Of a DNA stretch of 19,094 nt, positions 7,566 to 15,212 are shown one piece after another. The notes under the pieces are model-generated. The model saw only the letters and a program-made list of their open reading frames with translations, did not search any database and was not told the DNA's origin. The stretch comes from CALEUX01 sp037439945. Lineage in GTDB: Bacteria > Bacteroidota > Bacteroidia > Bacteroidales > Marinilabiliaceae. The position numbers and the translations under genes are program-made. The stretch covers positions 1 through 19,094 of the forward strand of contig JBBIVA010000069.1 of the NCBI GenBank assembly GCA_037439945.1. The letters run 5' to 3'. The first letter of the stretch is position 1, and the number at the start of each line of letters is the position of its first letter.

Positions 7566-8444
7566 ATGACAAAAAAAAGTGTTTTGGGACGTGGCCTTGG
7601 AGCATTGATTGATAATTCGGAAGATATTGTCAGAAGCAGAACATCTGCTTCTATTTCCGAAATTGATGTGAATAATATTGAGGGGAATCCATGGCAGCCA
7701 CGTTCAAGATTTGATGAAGAGAAATTGAGTGAATTGGCAGTTTCAATCAGAGAACTCGGGATAATCCAGCCACTTACCCTTAGAAAGCTTGATAATGACC
7801 GGTATCAGATTATAGCCGGAGAACGTCGCTTTAGAGCTGCAAAATTGGCTGGTTTAACAAAGGTTCCTGCATATATTAGGTCAGCTGATGATGATGTTAT
7901 GTTGGAAATGGCCCTGGTCGAAAATATTCAGAGGGAAGATCTTGATCCAATTGAAATTGCAATTAGTTATCAGCGCTTAATGGATGAATGTAACCTCACC
8001 CAGGAGAGCATGTCTGAGAAAATAGGGAAAAAACGTTCAACAATAGCCAACTATTTGCGACTGCTTAAACTACCTGCCGAAATACAGTTAGGTTTACGTG
8101 AAAAGCAAATATCAATGGGACATGCAAGGGCCATTATTAATGTTGATGATATTGCATCTCAATTAATGATTTTTGAACAGACCATAAAGCATGATTTTTC
8201 GGTTAGGAAAGTTGAAGAGGTTGTTAGAAAACTTGCTGAGGAGCCTGTTGTAAAAAAGGCAACCAGGGAACCTGCCAAATCAGATGAAACATATGACCGC
8301 TTAAAGCAACAATTATCAAATTTCTTTAAAACAAATATCCAATTCTCAAGAGGGGACAACGGAAAGGGTAAAATTACCATTCCTTTCAGGTCGGATGAAG
8401 AACTTGAGAAGATAATTACTATTCTGGATAAGATTAATTCCTGA
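7566..8444 (+). CDS. parB: Chromosome-partitioning protein ParB (Spo0J)
   Basis: This 292-residue CTP-dependent DNA clamp loads at parS sites near the origin, spreads along DNA and stimulates ParA. An N-terminal ParA-contacting tip (KKSVLGRGLGALI, 3-15) is followed by the CTP-binding domain with NPWQPR (41-46), GERRFRA (85-91) and ENIQREDL (119-126). A helix-turn-helix region reads SEKIGKKRSTIANYLRLLKL (about 150-169), with GHARAI (185-190) after it. The C-terminal dimerisation region lies at about 245-292. All key motifs are intact and length is typical. No good parS consensus site is seen in the window, so sites must lie elsewhere. The DUF5683 gene starts about 50 bp downstream, an order common in Bacteroidota. 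Confidence 0.96.
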   Translation: MTKKSVLGRGLGALIDNSEDIVRSRTSASISEIDVNNIEGNPWQPRSRFDEEKLSELAVSIRELGIIQPLTLRKLDNDRYQIIAGERRFRAAKLAGLTKVPAYIRSADDDVMLEMALVENIQREDLDPIEIAISYQRLMDECNLTQESMSEKIGKKRSTIANYLRLLKLPAEIQLGLREKQISMGHARAIINVDDIASQLMIFEQTIKHDFSVRKVEEVVRKLAEEPVVKKATREPAKSDETYDRLKQQLSNFFKTNIQFSRGDNGKGKITIPFRSDEELEKIITILDKINS

Positions 8445-8493
8445 TTAATTGTTTGACTCATACAAACTGCAGGTGGGACAAAATAGTATTAAA

Positions 8494-9105
8494 ATGTTGC
8501 TTTGGATGCTTTTTTTGAGTTTGAACTTTTTGGTGTCAGCTCAAACAAAAGACACAGCCTTTGTTATTACCCCAGAAGTTGAGGCTCCTGTAATATCTCC
8601 TGAAAAGGTCCATTCTCCCCATAAAGCAACTATTTATTCTGCCGTTTTTCCAGGATTGGGGCAGATTTACAATAAAAAATATTGGAAGCTTCCCTTTTTG
8701 TATGGGGGAATAGGAGGGGTAAGCTATGCCATACATTTTAATACCAAATATTATAAAATATACCGGAGTGCCTATCGCGACTTTCGTATTCGAGACCCGG
8801 GAAACAACAGTTATATTGGCCTGATTCCACCCGGGCTTACAGTTGAACAGGTTCATGGCCAATATTCCCAATGGTTTATAAGGGCCCTTGAAAATAAAAA
8901 AAAATATTATAAAAGGTACCGCGACCTAAGTTATATTGGTATGGCTGCCATTTATGTAGTTAATATTATTGATGCAAGCATAGATGCACATTTTTTTAAT
9001 TTTGACATCAGTGATGACCTCTCTTTTTGGGTTGAGCCCGCTTACCTGCAACCCCAGCCCCAATCAAATGGGACTTTGGGATTGCAGCTTAAATTTCAGT
9101 TCTGA
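8494..9105 (+). CDS. DUF5683-family protein
   Basis: The product has about 203 residues and belongs to a Bacteroidota family of unknown function usually encoded just after parB. It opens with a hydrophobic signal segment ending in SAQ (about residue 17), then a linker. The family core follows: HKATIYSAVFPGLGQIYNKK, a glycine-rich helix (PFLYGGIGGVSYAIHF), a tyrosine- and lysine-rich stretch, and a second membrane-like helix in YIGMAAIYVVNIIDASIDAHFF. The C-terminus is strand-like and ends LQLKFQF, as in outer-membrane-associated proteins. I placed the start at the ATG at 8494. GTG (8473) and TTG (8449) starts are in frame and would give the signal peptide a basic N-region, so the exact start is unsure. 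It probably belongs to the parAB transcript. A link to envelope assembly is inference from localisation and neighbours. Confidence 0.88.
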   Translation: MLLWMLFLSLNFLVSAQTKDTAFVITPEVEAPVISPEKVHSPHKATIYSAVFPGLGQIYNKKYWKLPFLYGGIGGVSYAIHFNTKYYKIYRSAYRDFRIRDPGNNSYIGLIPPGLTVEQVHGQYSQWFIRALENKKKYYKRYRDLSYIGMAAIYVVNIIDASIDAHFFNFDISDDLSFWVEPAYLQPQPQSNGTLGLQLKFQF

Positions 9106-9413
9106 CTTTGTTAAATGGGTACACGGGCTGAAATTGATAGGGTCGCAATTGTTAAGTGTAAGAAAATGTTTGAATAGTTGATATGGCTGTGTTAAATTTG
9201 CCCTGTTATTTATCACACCAATTAATTTTAAATTTTAATTTGTTGATTTATATTTGTTTCAAAAGATCGGATTAGCCAATAAATAATTGGTAAAGCTGAA
9301 CAAAATAAATTTGATACAGTTTAATTAAACCCTATACTAAAAATTATTTACGGATGGGACTAATTCCCAAAGTTCGGGTCGGTTTTAATCCAGATATAAA
9401 AAAAACTTTACCA
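9106..9413. other. Intergenic region upstream of the lytic transglycosylase gene
   Basis: About 308 bases without a gene. It holds three exact plus-strand TAnnTTTG boxes: 9193-9200, 9249-9256 and 9306-9313. Only the first has a well-spaced TTTG at -33. The second has only a T-run there, and the third has ATTG 16 bases upstream, which is short. No terminator hairpin for the parAB-DUF5683 transcript is evident. Confidence 0.6.
9169..9200 (+). promoter_or_regulatory. Strong-consensus Bacteroidota promoter upstream of the MltD-like gene
   Basis: TTTG (9169-9172), a 20-base spacer and TAAATTTG (9193-9200) match both Bacteroidota promoter elements exactly. The start of transcription would fall near 9206, leaving a leader of about 200 nt. 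Two further -7-like boxes lie within that leader and may be the real or alternative start. Confidence 0.5.
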
Positions 9414-10946
9414 ATGAAAAATATAGTACTCCTTTTAATTTTTACCGGGTTTTCTTTTTTTGTGGACGCCCAGGATGAAGAAGTTAATGAACTGGAATTA
9501 ATTACTGAAAAAGTTAATTTGAGTAATAATCTTGACAGCCTTTTAAATTTATGGCATGTAAGTAATAGCGGGGCTACCGATTTGGTTGTTGATACAATTT
9601 CTGACAGTGTTGATAAACTTATTGAGGAATTAACAGACTCAATATATATTGCCCGGCTGGCTGCCATCAACTCACCTATTAAATTTACTTTTAACAGCCA
9701 GGTAAAACAATACATTAAGCTCTATACGCAACGCCGACGGCAGCAGGTTGAAAATATGCTTGGTTTATCAGAATATTATTTCCCCGTTTTTGAAGCTGCT
9801 TTAGATGCAAAAAATCTTCCTTTGGAATTAAAATATCTTCCAATTATTGAATCGGCCCTAAATCCAAGGGCATTATCACGTGCAGGGGCTTCAGGTATTT
9901 GGCAGTTTATGTATTATACAGGGAAACGCTATGGGCTGGAAGTAAACTCATATATTGATGAACGCAGGGACCCGGTTAAGGCAAGTCAGGCAGCTGTTGA
10001 CTTCTTGTCGGATCTTTACAAAATTTATGGCGACTGGCATTTGGTAATTGCTGCTTACAACTGTGGCCCCGGAAACGTTAATAAAGCAATTAACCGGTCT
10101 GGCGGTAAACGCGATTTTTGGGAAATTTATCATCGCCTGCCACGTGAAACAAGAGGTTATGTGCCCGCTTTTATTGCAGCCGCTTATACTATGACTTATG
10201 CCCGTGAACACGATTTCATGGCCAAACCATCATTTTTACCTGTAGCGACCGATACCATCTTGATAAACAAACCATTACACTTTGACCAGATAGCTGAGGT
10301 TATGCAGGTTCCTGTTGAGTTTATAAGAGAACTGAACCCTCAGTACCGTAGAGATATAATCCCTGCAAGGGACAAACTTTATCCTTTACGACTGGCTTTT
10401 GATCATTCAACGCTATTCGCGGCACTTGAGGATTCAATTTATAAATATAGGCGAACACAGTTTTTTCCGGATAACCGCCTCGTGGTTGCGCCATCAGATA
10501 ACAGGTATCCTGTGCAGGCACCATCAGGGAGGGCTGCAATATCATATAGTGTTAAAACAGGCGATGCCGTTGGGTTAATTGCCGATTGGTTCAACGTAAA
10601 TGCATCTGACCTTAGATATTGGAACAATATTAACGGAAACCTTATTAAAGTAGGACAGCGTTTAGTAGTTTATGTACCTAAGGATAAAGCTGCCTATTAC
10701 CAGAATATTGCCAATGTAAAAATGGGTAAACCTGCCAATGCAACCGCACAAACGCCAGTAGGGAACCAGGCACAGCTTAATGATGGTGGATATGTTTATC
10801 ATATTGTAAGGCCCGGGGATAATTTATGGAACATTGCACAACAATATCAGGGTGTTTCAAATGAAGATATTTTGAGACTAAATAACATTAGTGATGCCAG
10901 AAAAATTCAGCCAGGTCAAAAATTAAAAATTAAACCCCGATCATAA
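9414..10946 (+). CDS. mltD: MltD-like lytic transglycosylase with C-terminal LysM domains
   Basis: This 510-residue secreted enzyme should cleave peptidoglycan glycan strands to 1,6-anhydro-muropeptides. It has a signal peptide (1 to about 20, ending VDAQ) with no lipobox cysteine, so it is probably periplasmic rather than a lipoprotein like E. coli MltD. The SLT domain (about 125-265) shows ELKYLPIIESALNP, with catalytic Glu146, then ASGIWQFM, AAYNCGPGNV and LPRETRGYVP, the family-1 signature set. A LysM-like segment (about 286-330, reading VPVEFIRELNPQYR) precedes two clear LysM domains (about 377-421 and 461-507, the latter with HIVRPGDNLWNIAQQY) that bind peptidoglycan. The ATG at 9414 places the signal peptide at the N-terminus; the in-frame ATG at 9354 would bury it by 20 residues. 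It has its own promoter candidates. The family is secure; the exact paralogue name is less so. Confidence 0.93.
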   Translation: MKNIVLLLIFTGFSFFVDAQDEEVNELELITEKVNLSNNLDSLLNLWHVSNSGATDLVVDTISDSVDKLIEELTDSIYIARLAAINSPIKFTFNSQVKQYIKLYTQRRRQQVENMLGLSEYYFPVFEAALDAKNLPLELKYLPIIESALNPRALSRAGASGIWQFMYYTGKRYGLEVNSYIDERRDPVKASQAAVDFLSDLYKIYGDWHLVIAAYNCGPGNVNKAINRSGGKRDFWEIYHRLPRETRGYVPAFIAAAYTMTYAREHDFMAKPSFLPVATDTILINKPLHFDQIAEVMQVPVEFIRELNPQYRRDIIPARDKLYPLRLAFDHSTLFAALEDSIYKYRRTQFFPDNRLVVAPSDNRYPVQAPSGRAAISYSVKTGDAVGLIADWFNVNASDLRYWNNINGNLIKVGQRLVVYVPKDKAAYYQNIANVKMGKPANATAQTPVGNQAQLNDGGYVYHIVRPGDNLWNIAQQYQGVSNEDILRLNNISDARKIQPGQKLKIKPRS

Positions 10947-11032
10947 TATATTTATTCTACTGACAAAAAGACCTGTGTGGTGTAATGGCAAGATTTTTGA
11001 TGGTTTAACAGTAAATTTAAAAACTCTGAGAT

Positions 11033-11737
11033 ATGTTTACTTCACCCTTGTTTATAATTTTTATTTTCTTTATGCTATTAAGCTGGATTGTTGGGGCCCA
11101 GCTAAAACGCCGTTTTAAAAGGTATTCAAATACACCTTTACAAAGCGGTTTATCAGGAAAAGAAATAGCAGAAAAAATGCTTAGGGATAATGGTATTTAC
11201 GATGTTAAAGTGTTCTCTGTTGAAGGTCAGCTATCTGACCATTATAACCCAGCCAATAAAACTGTTAACCTTAGCCCTGATGTGCATAACGGACGAAATG
11301 TTGCTGCAGCCGCTGTAGCTGCCCATGAATGTGGTCATGCCATTCAACATGCAAAAGCCTATGCTCCATTACAAATGCGCTCAACCCTGGTTCCAATTCA
11401 AAATGTTAGCGCCAGGTTGCTTAATATTATTTTTATAACAATGTTTATTGGTGCTTTTTTGCTACCAACCATTATTTCTTTTGACTTGGCCCTTATAATT
11501 ATAATTGCCTGTTATTCGGTATTTACCTTGTTTGCCTTTATTACATTACCGGTTGAAATTAATGCAAGTAACCGGGCGCTGGCCTGGCTTTCAAATAGTG
11601 GTATTACCTTTGGTAAAGGGCATGAACAAGCAAGGGATGCACTTAAATGGGCAGCTATGACTTATGTTGTTGCAGCTCTTTCGGCATTGGCAACATTGGC
11701 ATATTATGTTATGCTTTTTATGGGGCGCCGCGAATAA
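11033..11737 (+). CDS. Membrane zinc metallopeptidase, YugP family
   Basis: This 234-residue member of the neutral zinc metallopeptidase family (YugP, Zn_peptidase_2) has an N-terminal membrane helix (5-22), the zinc motif HECGH (His98, Glu99, His102) within AAHECGHAIQH, and a likely third ligand, Glu176, in LPVEINAS. Two more hydrophobic stretches (about 131-172) and a C-terminal helix (about 208-230) complete a typical fold. The substrate of the family is not known to me. All catalytic residues are present. Nothing upstream is a clear promoter: TAAATTTA (11012-11019) is one base off the -7 consensus and has no well-spaced -33. A strong terminator follows 23 bp after the stop, so this is the end of a transcript, perhaps begun at the preceding gene 86 bp away. 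Confidence 0.93.
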   Translation: MFTSPLFIIFIFFMLLSWIVGAQLKRRFKRYSNTPLQSGLSGKEIAEKMLRDNGIYDVKVFSVEGQLSDHYNPANKTVNLSPDVHNGRNVAAAAVAAHECGHAIQHAKAYAPLQMRSTLVPIQNVSARLLNIIFITMFIGAFLLPTIISFDLALIIIIACYSVFTLFAFITLPVEINASNRALAWLSNSGITFGKGHEQARDALKWAAMTYVVAALSALATLAYYVMLFMGRRE

Positions 11738-11760
11738 AAACTGGTAATATTTATCCTATC

Positions 11761-11796
11761 AAACAATACGGCCCATTTAGGGCCGTATTGTTTTTT
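11761..11796 (+). terminator. Strong intrinsic terminator between convergent genes
   Basis: A perfect 14-bp stem (arms 11761-11774 and 11780-11793, core ACGGCCC/GGGCCGT) has a 5-nt loop ATTTA, and a run of six T ends at 11796. It terminates the metallopeptidase transcript. It also overlaps the stop codon of the minus-strand RDD gene (11795-11797). On that strand the arm ends in only TTT, so it is a weaker terminator in that direction. Confidence 0.9.
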
Positions 11797-12511
11797 ATAC
11801 CTGATATACCGCGTTAAAGTCTTTAACAACAGTAATTAAAAAATCGCGGTTGTTTAGGTCACTCACTATTCCTGTTTTTTCAGCAATAGCCTTTCTGGTT
11901 TCTTGTAATAATGTTGAGGTAGTATAGTTAGAGCCGCTTTTTTCCACTTCATTTAATACTTCTTTAATAATTTGTATATCTCTGTCAGTTAATTTGTCAA
12001 CCTCCACAAATTTAGGCTGATAAGATTCTTCAATGTCTGTCCAAACGGTATTGTCAAGTTTTATGGGTGGGCTGGTTTTAAGCACTGTGGTTGATGCTGC
12101 CATATCTCCAAGCCTTTGTCCCTTGCCGGATATAATTATTAGCAAAACGGCTATGCCCCCGCCCAATAATGTAACATCAATTAACCTGAATATCCACCGG
12201 ATAAAACAAGTCCCAAGAGAAAGCTGTGAACCATCAATTTTAACCACCCTAATGCCCATTATCATTTTACCGGGGCTTTGACCGTTGAATAAACTCTCAA
12301 AAAGGAAATGATAAAAAACTACCGGGAAAATAAAAATTATCATCCAAAGTGAAAACCCAATTCCAGTTTGTGAAAAAGTCAGGGTAACAGCCAATGCTGA
12401 AATTCCAAGTATAACTACGTCAAGCATGAAAGCCAAAATTCTGTCGCCAACACTTGCAATCCGGAATTGTAAAGTAACATTTTGCGAGGTGTTAATGTTA
12501 AAGGTTTCCAT
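11795..12511 (-). CDS. RDD-family membrane protein with a cytosolic C-terminal extension
   Basis: This 238-residue integral membrane protein carries an RDD domain at about 15-145. The name-giving residues are Arg24 and Asp31 in GDRILAFMLD, followed by NGQSPGKMIMGIRVV (76-90), RWIFRLID (105-112) and QRLGDMAASTTVL (132-144). Three hydrophobic stretches lie at about 26-46, 52-72 and 114-128. Residues 150-238 are a soluble, acidic, helix-prone tail (LTDRDIQIIKEVLNEVEKSG) longer than the minimal RDD fold. The family's function is mostly unknown; some members have been proposed as ion transporters. It diverges, with a 137-bp gap, from the SpoIIM-DUF4129-DUF4350-MoxR-DUF58 operon, and RDD genes commonly sit beside that gene set, so a shared membrane assembly is plausible. 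A separate role is possible. Confidence 0.92.
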   Translation of the reverse strand: METFNINTSQNVTLQFRIASVGDRILAFMLDVVILGISALAVTLTFSQTGIGFSLWMIIFIFPVVFYHFLFESLFNGQSPGKMIMGIRVVKIDGSQLSLGTCFIRWIFRLIDVTLLGGGIAVLLIIISGKGQRLGDMAASTTVLKTSPPIKLDNTVWTDIEESYQPKFVEVDKLTDRDIQIIKEVLNEVEKSGSNYTTSTLLQETRKAIAEKTGIVSDLNNRDFLITVVKDFNAVYQV

Positions 12512-12552
12512 ATTTTTGGGTCCTTTTTGATGAATTGTTTATACATTGATTT

Positions 12553-12560
12553 CAAAATTA
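12553..12560 (-). promoter_or_regulatory. Possible -7 box for the RDD gene
   Basis: Read on the minus strand this is TAATTTTG, an exact TAnnTTTG match, 42 bases before the RDD start codon. No TTG is found at the expected -33 distance, so support is limited to the one element. Confidence 0.3.
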
Positions 12561-12601
12561 GTAAAAATAATCTCTTCTTCTGTTTTGATTTGGTATATTC
12601 A

Positions 12602-12614
12602 GGGTTTGAAACCC
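12602..12614. promoter_or_regulatory. Palindrome GGGTTTGAAACCC in the divergent promoter region
   Basis: Six-base arms GGGTTT (12602-12607) and AAACCC (12609-12614) flank a single G. It lies in the 137-bp gap between the divergent RDD and SpoIIM-like genes, 35 bases before the latter's start, and stands out from AT-rich surroundings. It could be an operator for either direction. No protein can be assigned. Confidence 0.25.
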
Positions 12615-12648
12615 ACATATTTGGATATAAGATGAATTTGCTGCTTAA

Positions 12649-13617
12649 ATGAAAGAAATATCGTTTATTAAAAGAAATAAAAAAAGGTGGACAACCCTTG
12701 AAAACCAGATCAGCCGGCCTGACAAAATAAACCCTGATGTTTTGGCAGACAGTTTTATACAGCTTACTGATGATCTTTCGTATGCCAGGACTTTTTATCC
12801 CAATTCAAATATTATCGCTTTTCTGAATAATTTAAGTGCAAAAACCCATGCCCTGATTTACCGCAATAAAAAGGAGAAAGCCTCACGTATAAAGTCGTTC
12901 TGGGTCACTGAAATACCACTTGCCATTTACGAGTCAAGGAAAAATTTTTTGTGGTCGTTAATTTTATTTATTGTAGCTGTTATTTTAGGAGGCATTTCGG
13001 CCTGGCATGATGATAATTTTCTTCGTGTAATTTTAGGCGATCAGTACGTTAATTCTACCCTTGATAACATTGAAAAGGGTGACCCTATGGCCATTTATAA
13101 GAAAATGGAGGCTGTGCCCATGTTTTTGCTGATTACAGCTAATAATATTTATGTTTCATTTGTTGCATTTCTGTTGGGAATGTTCACCCCTTTGGGAACC
13201 GCCTTTGTTCTTCTTAAAAATGGTGCAATGGTAGGTGCATTTCAGGTTTTTTTTATGAAAAAATCGCTTGCAACGGTTTCAGGGTTGACAATAATGATAC
13301 ATGGCACAATTGAACTTTCGGGTATTGTATTAGCTGGTGGAGCTGGAATACTGCTAGGTAACAGCATACTGTTTCCGGGTTCACTGCCCAGGTTGGATTC
13401 ATTTAAAACCGGAGTATTGAGGGGAACAAAAATAATGATAGGCCTGGCCCCCTTTTTTGTAATAGCAGGATTGCTGGAAAGCTTTATAACAAGGTATTAT
13501 AACGTTATGTCTGTAGGAGTGAACATAGTTATAATTTTGGTTTCACTGTTTTTAATAATTGGATATTTTATAATATACCCGAGAATTGTTTTTTTAAAAA
13601 CCTTAACAAAAAAATGA
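12649..13617 (+). CDS. SpoIIM-like (stage II sporulation protein M / DUF95) membrane protein
   Basis: This 322-residue protein has a soluble, basic N-terminal region (1-98) and about six membrane helices (about 100-118, 157-178, 181-203, 212-238, 262-279 and 289-310). The family core is the stretch NNIYVSFVAFLLGMFTPLGT (165-184) followed by HGTIELSGIVLAGGAG (218-233), which is conserved across DUF95 proteins. In Bacillus, SpoIIM joins SpoIID and SpoIIP to remodel peptidoglycan during engulfment. Bacteroidota do not sporulate, and in them the homologue is found with MoxR/DUF58 genes, so the name reflects homology only. It starts the plus-strand operon. Only one base separates its stop from the next ATG. 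A role as the membrane core of the complex is inference. Confidence 0.9.
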   Translation: MKEISFIKRNKKRWTTLENQISRPDKINPDVLADSFIQLTDDLSYARTFYPNSNIIAFLNNLSAKTHALIYRNKKEKASRIKSFWVTEIPLAIYESRKNFLWSLILFIVAVILGGISAWHDDNFLRVILGDQYVNSTLDNIEKGDPMAIYKKMEAVPMFLLITANNIYVSFVAFLLGMFTPLGTAFVLLKNGAMVGAFQVFFMKKSLATVSGLTIMIHGTIELSGIVLAGGAGILLGNSILFPGSLPRLDSFKTGVLRGTKIMIGLAPFFVIAGLLESFITRYYNVMSVGVNIVIILVSLFLIIGYFIIYPRIVFLKTLTKK

Positions 13618-13618
13618 A

Positions 13619-14476
13619 ATGGATAAACCTAAAGTAGTTTTAGAACAAGAAAGGGATTTTACAGATGTAATTAATGTAACGTTTTCTTTCATTACCCAGG
13701 AATATAAGCTTCTTTTAAAAGTAGTTCTCCTTTATGCAGGCTTACCAATAATTGTTTCATCCGTTGTAGCAGCATATTATTCCGGAAACACAATTACTGA
13801 GATATTTTCACTAATAAAGGGTGAAATAACCCATCAACAGCCGGACCTGGACCTGATGGCCCTTATGTATTTAACCATGGCAATTACCATGGCAATGATT
13901 TCAGGATTAACAGCAGCCTATATTGATGAATATAAAATAAAAGGTCACAGAGGTTTTCAAGCCGGAGATGTTTGGAATAATTTTATTTCAAAGGCAGGAG
14001 AGTTTATTTTACTTATTATATCAGTGTTTTTCTTATTGATTTTTGGTTTTGGTTTATGCCTGGTACCCGGAATTTACCTGATAGTTCCACTTTCATTTTG
14101 CATAACAGTACTTTACGTTGAGAAAACAAATTTCAGCCAGTCATTTAAAAGGAGTTTTAGCATAGTTAAGGATAACTGGTGGAGGACCTTTGGGTTAATT
14201 ATTGTTGTAGGATTAATTGTTTCTATTTTAAGTAGTTTATTCTCGATTCCCGCAATGATAATTATGGCTGTTCAGGGTTTTTTGGTTGCCACAGGAGAAT
14301 CTTCAGGTGAGGTTAACACCCTGCCTGTTATTTTAACAACAGTAATTGGGGGTATTGGCCAATATATTATTATTGTAATCAGTTATGTTGCAATAGCCAT
14401 ACAGTATTTTAATTTAAAAGAGAAAAGGGATAAAACATCGCTTTTTAAAATGGTTTCTGAAATTGCCAATGAGTGA
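13619..14476 (+). CDS. Polytopic membrane protein of unknown function in the MoxR/DUF58 operon
   Basis: The 285-residue protein has about five or six membrane segments (about 32-53, 80-100, 127-165, 188-222 and 239-262) and charged cytosolic ends. The segment SFKRSFSIVKDNWWRTFGLI (175-194), following a membrane hairpin with a GLCLVPGIYLIVPL turn, resembles the membrane domain seen in glycerophosphodiester phosphodiesterase-type and related uncharacterised proteins. I see no catalytic motif. The resemblance is from general recall, so the family name is tentative. Tight packing (1 bp after the SpoIIM-like gene, 8-bp overlap with the DUF4129 gene) shows it is an operon member and probably a partner of its neighbours. 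Confidence 0.85.
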   Translation: MDKPKVVLEQERDFTDVINVTFSFITQEYKLLLKVVLLYAGLPIIVSSVVAAYYSGNTITEIFSLIKGEITHQQPDLDLMALMYLTMAITMAMISGLTAAYIDEYKIKGHRGFQAGDVWNNFISKAGEFILLIISVFFLLIFGFGLCLVPGIYLIVPLSFCITVLYVEKTNFSQSFKRSFSIVKDNWWRTFGLIIVVGLIVSILSSLFSIPAMIIMAVQGFLVATGESSGEVNTLPVILTTVIGGIGQYIIIVISYVAIAIQYFNLKEKRDKTSLFKMVSEIANE

Positions 14477-15212
14477 ATGTAAAAGAATATATTTTTGGAT
14501 TGGGCTTGTATTAATTTTATTAATACAAGCCTTTACTCCTGGTTTTAATCAGGAGAAAATAGATCCTTGGGATTCAAATGGACCGATAGAATACCGAAAA
14601 CCACCTGAAAGGGAAATTAACGAATTAAAAAACAACCCTGCATATAATTATGATGGGAAAATTGATAAGTTGGGGTTTATCCAACGTATATTATTACGTT
14701 TGTTGGAAAGGATAATTGCAGGGATGGATGAGCGATCATGGCTCATTTATATAATTGGAGGAGCGGTAATTCTTGTTATCCTGTTTTTAATTCTCAGGTT
14801 TTTAAATATTCCGATGTCAGGTTTTTTTTCATTTAGTAAAAGCAACAAAGTAACCGGTCTGGATCTTTCTCATCCTGTTGAAATTATTTCAATTGACGAA
14901 CTTGGAAAAATGTTTCAGCTTTATAAAAACAACAGGGCATTCAGGGATGCTGTAAGAATTCTGTACCTCATGTACCTGAAAAAAATGAGCCAGGTTGGAA
15001 CCATAAGATTACGGTTAAATAAATCAAACAAAGATTATGCCGGTGAAATTAAGGACGAAATAACAAGGAAAGATTTTAAAAGGTTGTCGCGCCTTTATGA
15101 TTATGTTTGGTTTGGGCAGTTTACATTAGCTGATCAGGAGTTTTATCATATTGAAAAAGAATATAAGGAAGTTGGAATCCATACACCATTAATAAACAGT
15201 ACAAATGAATAA
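14469..15212 (+). CDS. DUF4129-domain membrane protein
   Basis: This 247-residue protein begins with a hydrophobic segment (7-23) that is a signal anchor or signal peptide. A periplasmic region rich in proline and charge (25-90) follows, then a membrane helix (about 91-113) and a cytosolic C-terminal DUF4129 domain (about 140-232). The domain hallmarks are FRDAVRILYLMYLKKMSQ, then LNKSNKDYAGEI and RLYDYVWFGQFTL. DUF4129 is of unknown function; in bacteria and archaea it accompanies MoxR and DUF58 genes and transglutaminase-like proteins. I chose the ATG at 14469, which overlaps the preceding stop by 8 bp; a TTG at 14463 would add two residues. It overlaps the following gene by 8 bp as well, suggesting translational coupling. 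Confidence 0.88.
   Translation: MSECKRIYFWIGLVLILLIQAFTPGFNQEKIDPWDSNGPIEYRKPPEREINELKNNPAYNYDGKIDKLGFIQRILLRLLERIIAGMDERSWLIYIIGGAVILVILFLILRFLNIPMSGFFSFSKSNKVTGLDLSHPVEIISIDELGKMFQLYKNNRAFRDAVRILYLMYLKKMSQVGTIRLRLNKSNKDYAGEIKDEITRKDFKRLSRLYDYVWFGQFTLADQEFYHIEKEYKEVGIHTPLINSTNE

Noticed and set aside
8159..8461. 100-residue minus-strand frame antisense to parB
   Set aside because: It lies mostly inside parB, which has clear family motifs in its own frame. It resembles no protein I know and is a shadow frame.
10136..10151. parS-like sequence ending CACGTGAAACA, downstream of parB
   Set aside because: It matches about 12 of 16 bases of the parS consensus, but only on one side. It encodes the conserved LPRETR motif of the lytic transglycosylase, which explains the bases.
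12649..13617. Evidence of sporulation from a SpoIIM homologue
   Set aside because: DUF95 proteins occur widely in non-sporulating bacteria within MoxR operons. No other sporulation gene is visible.
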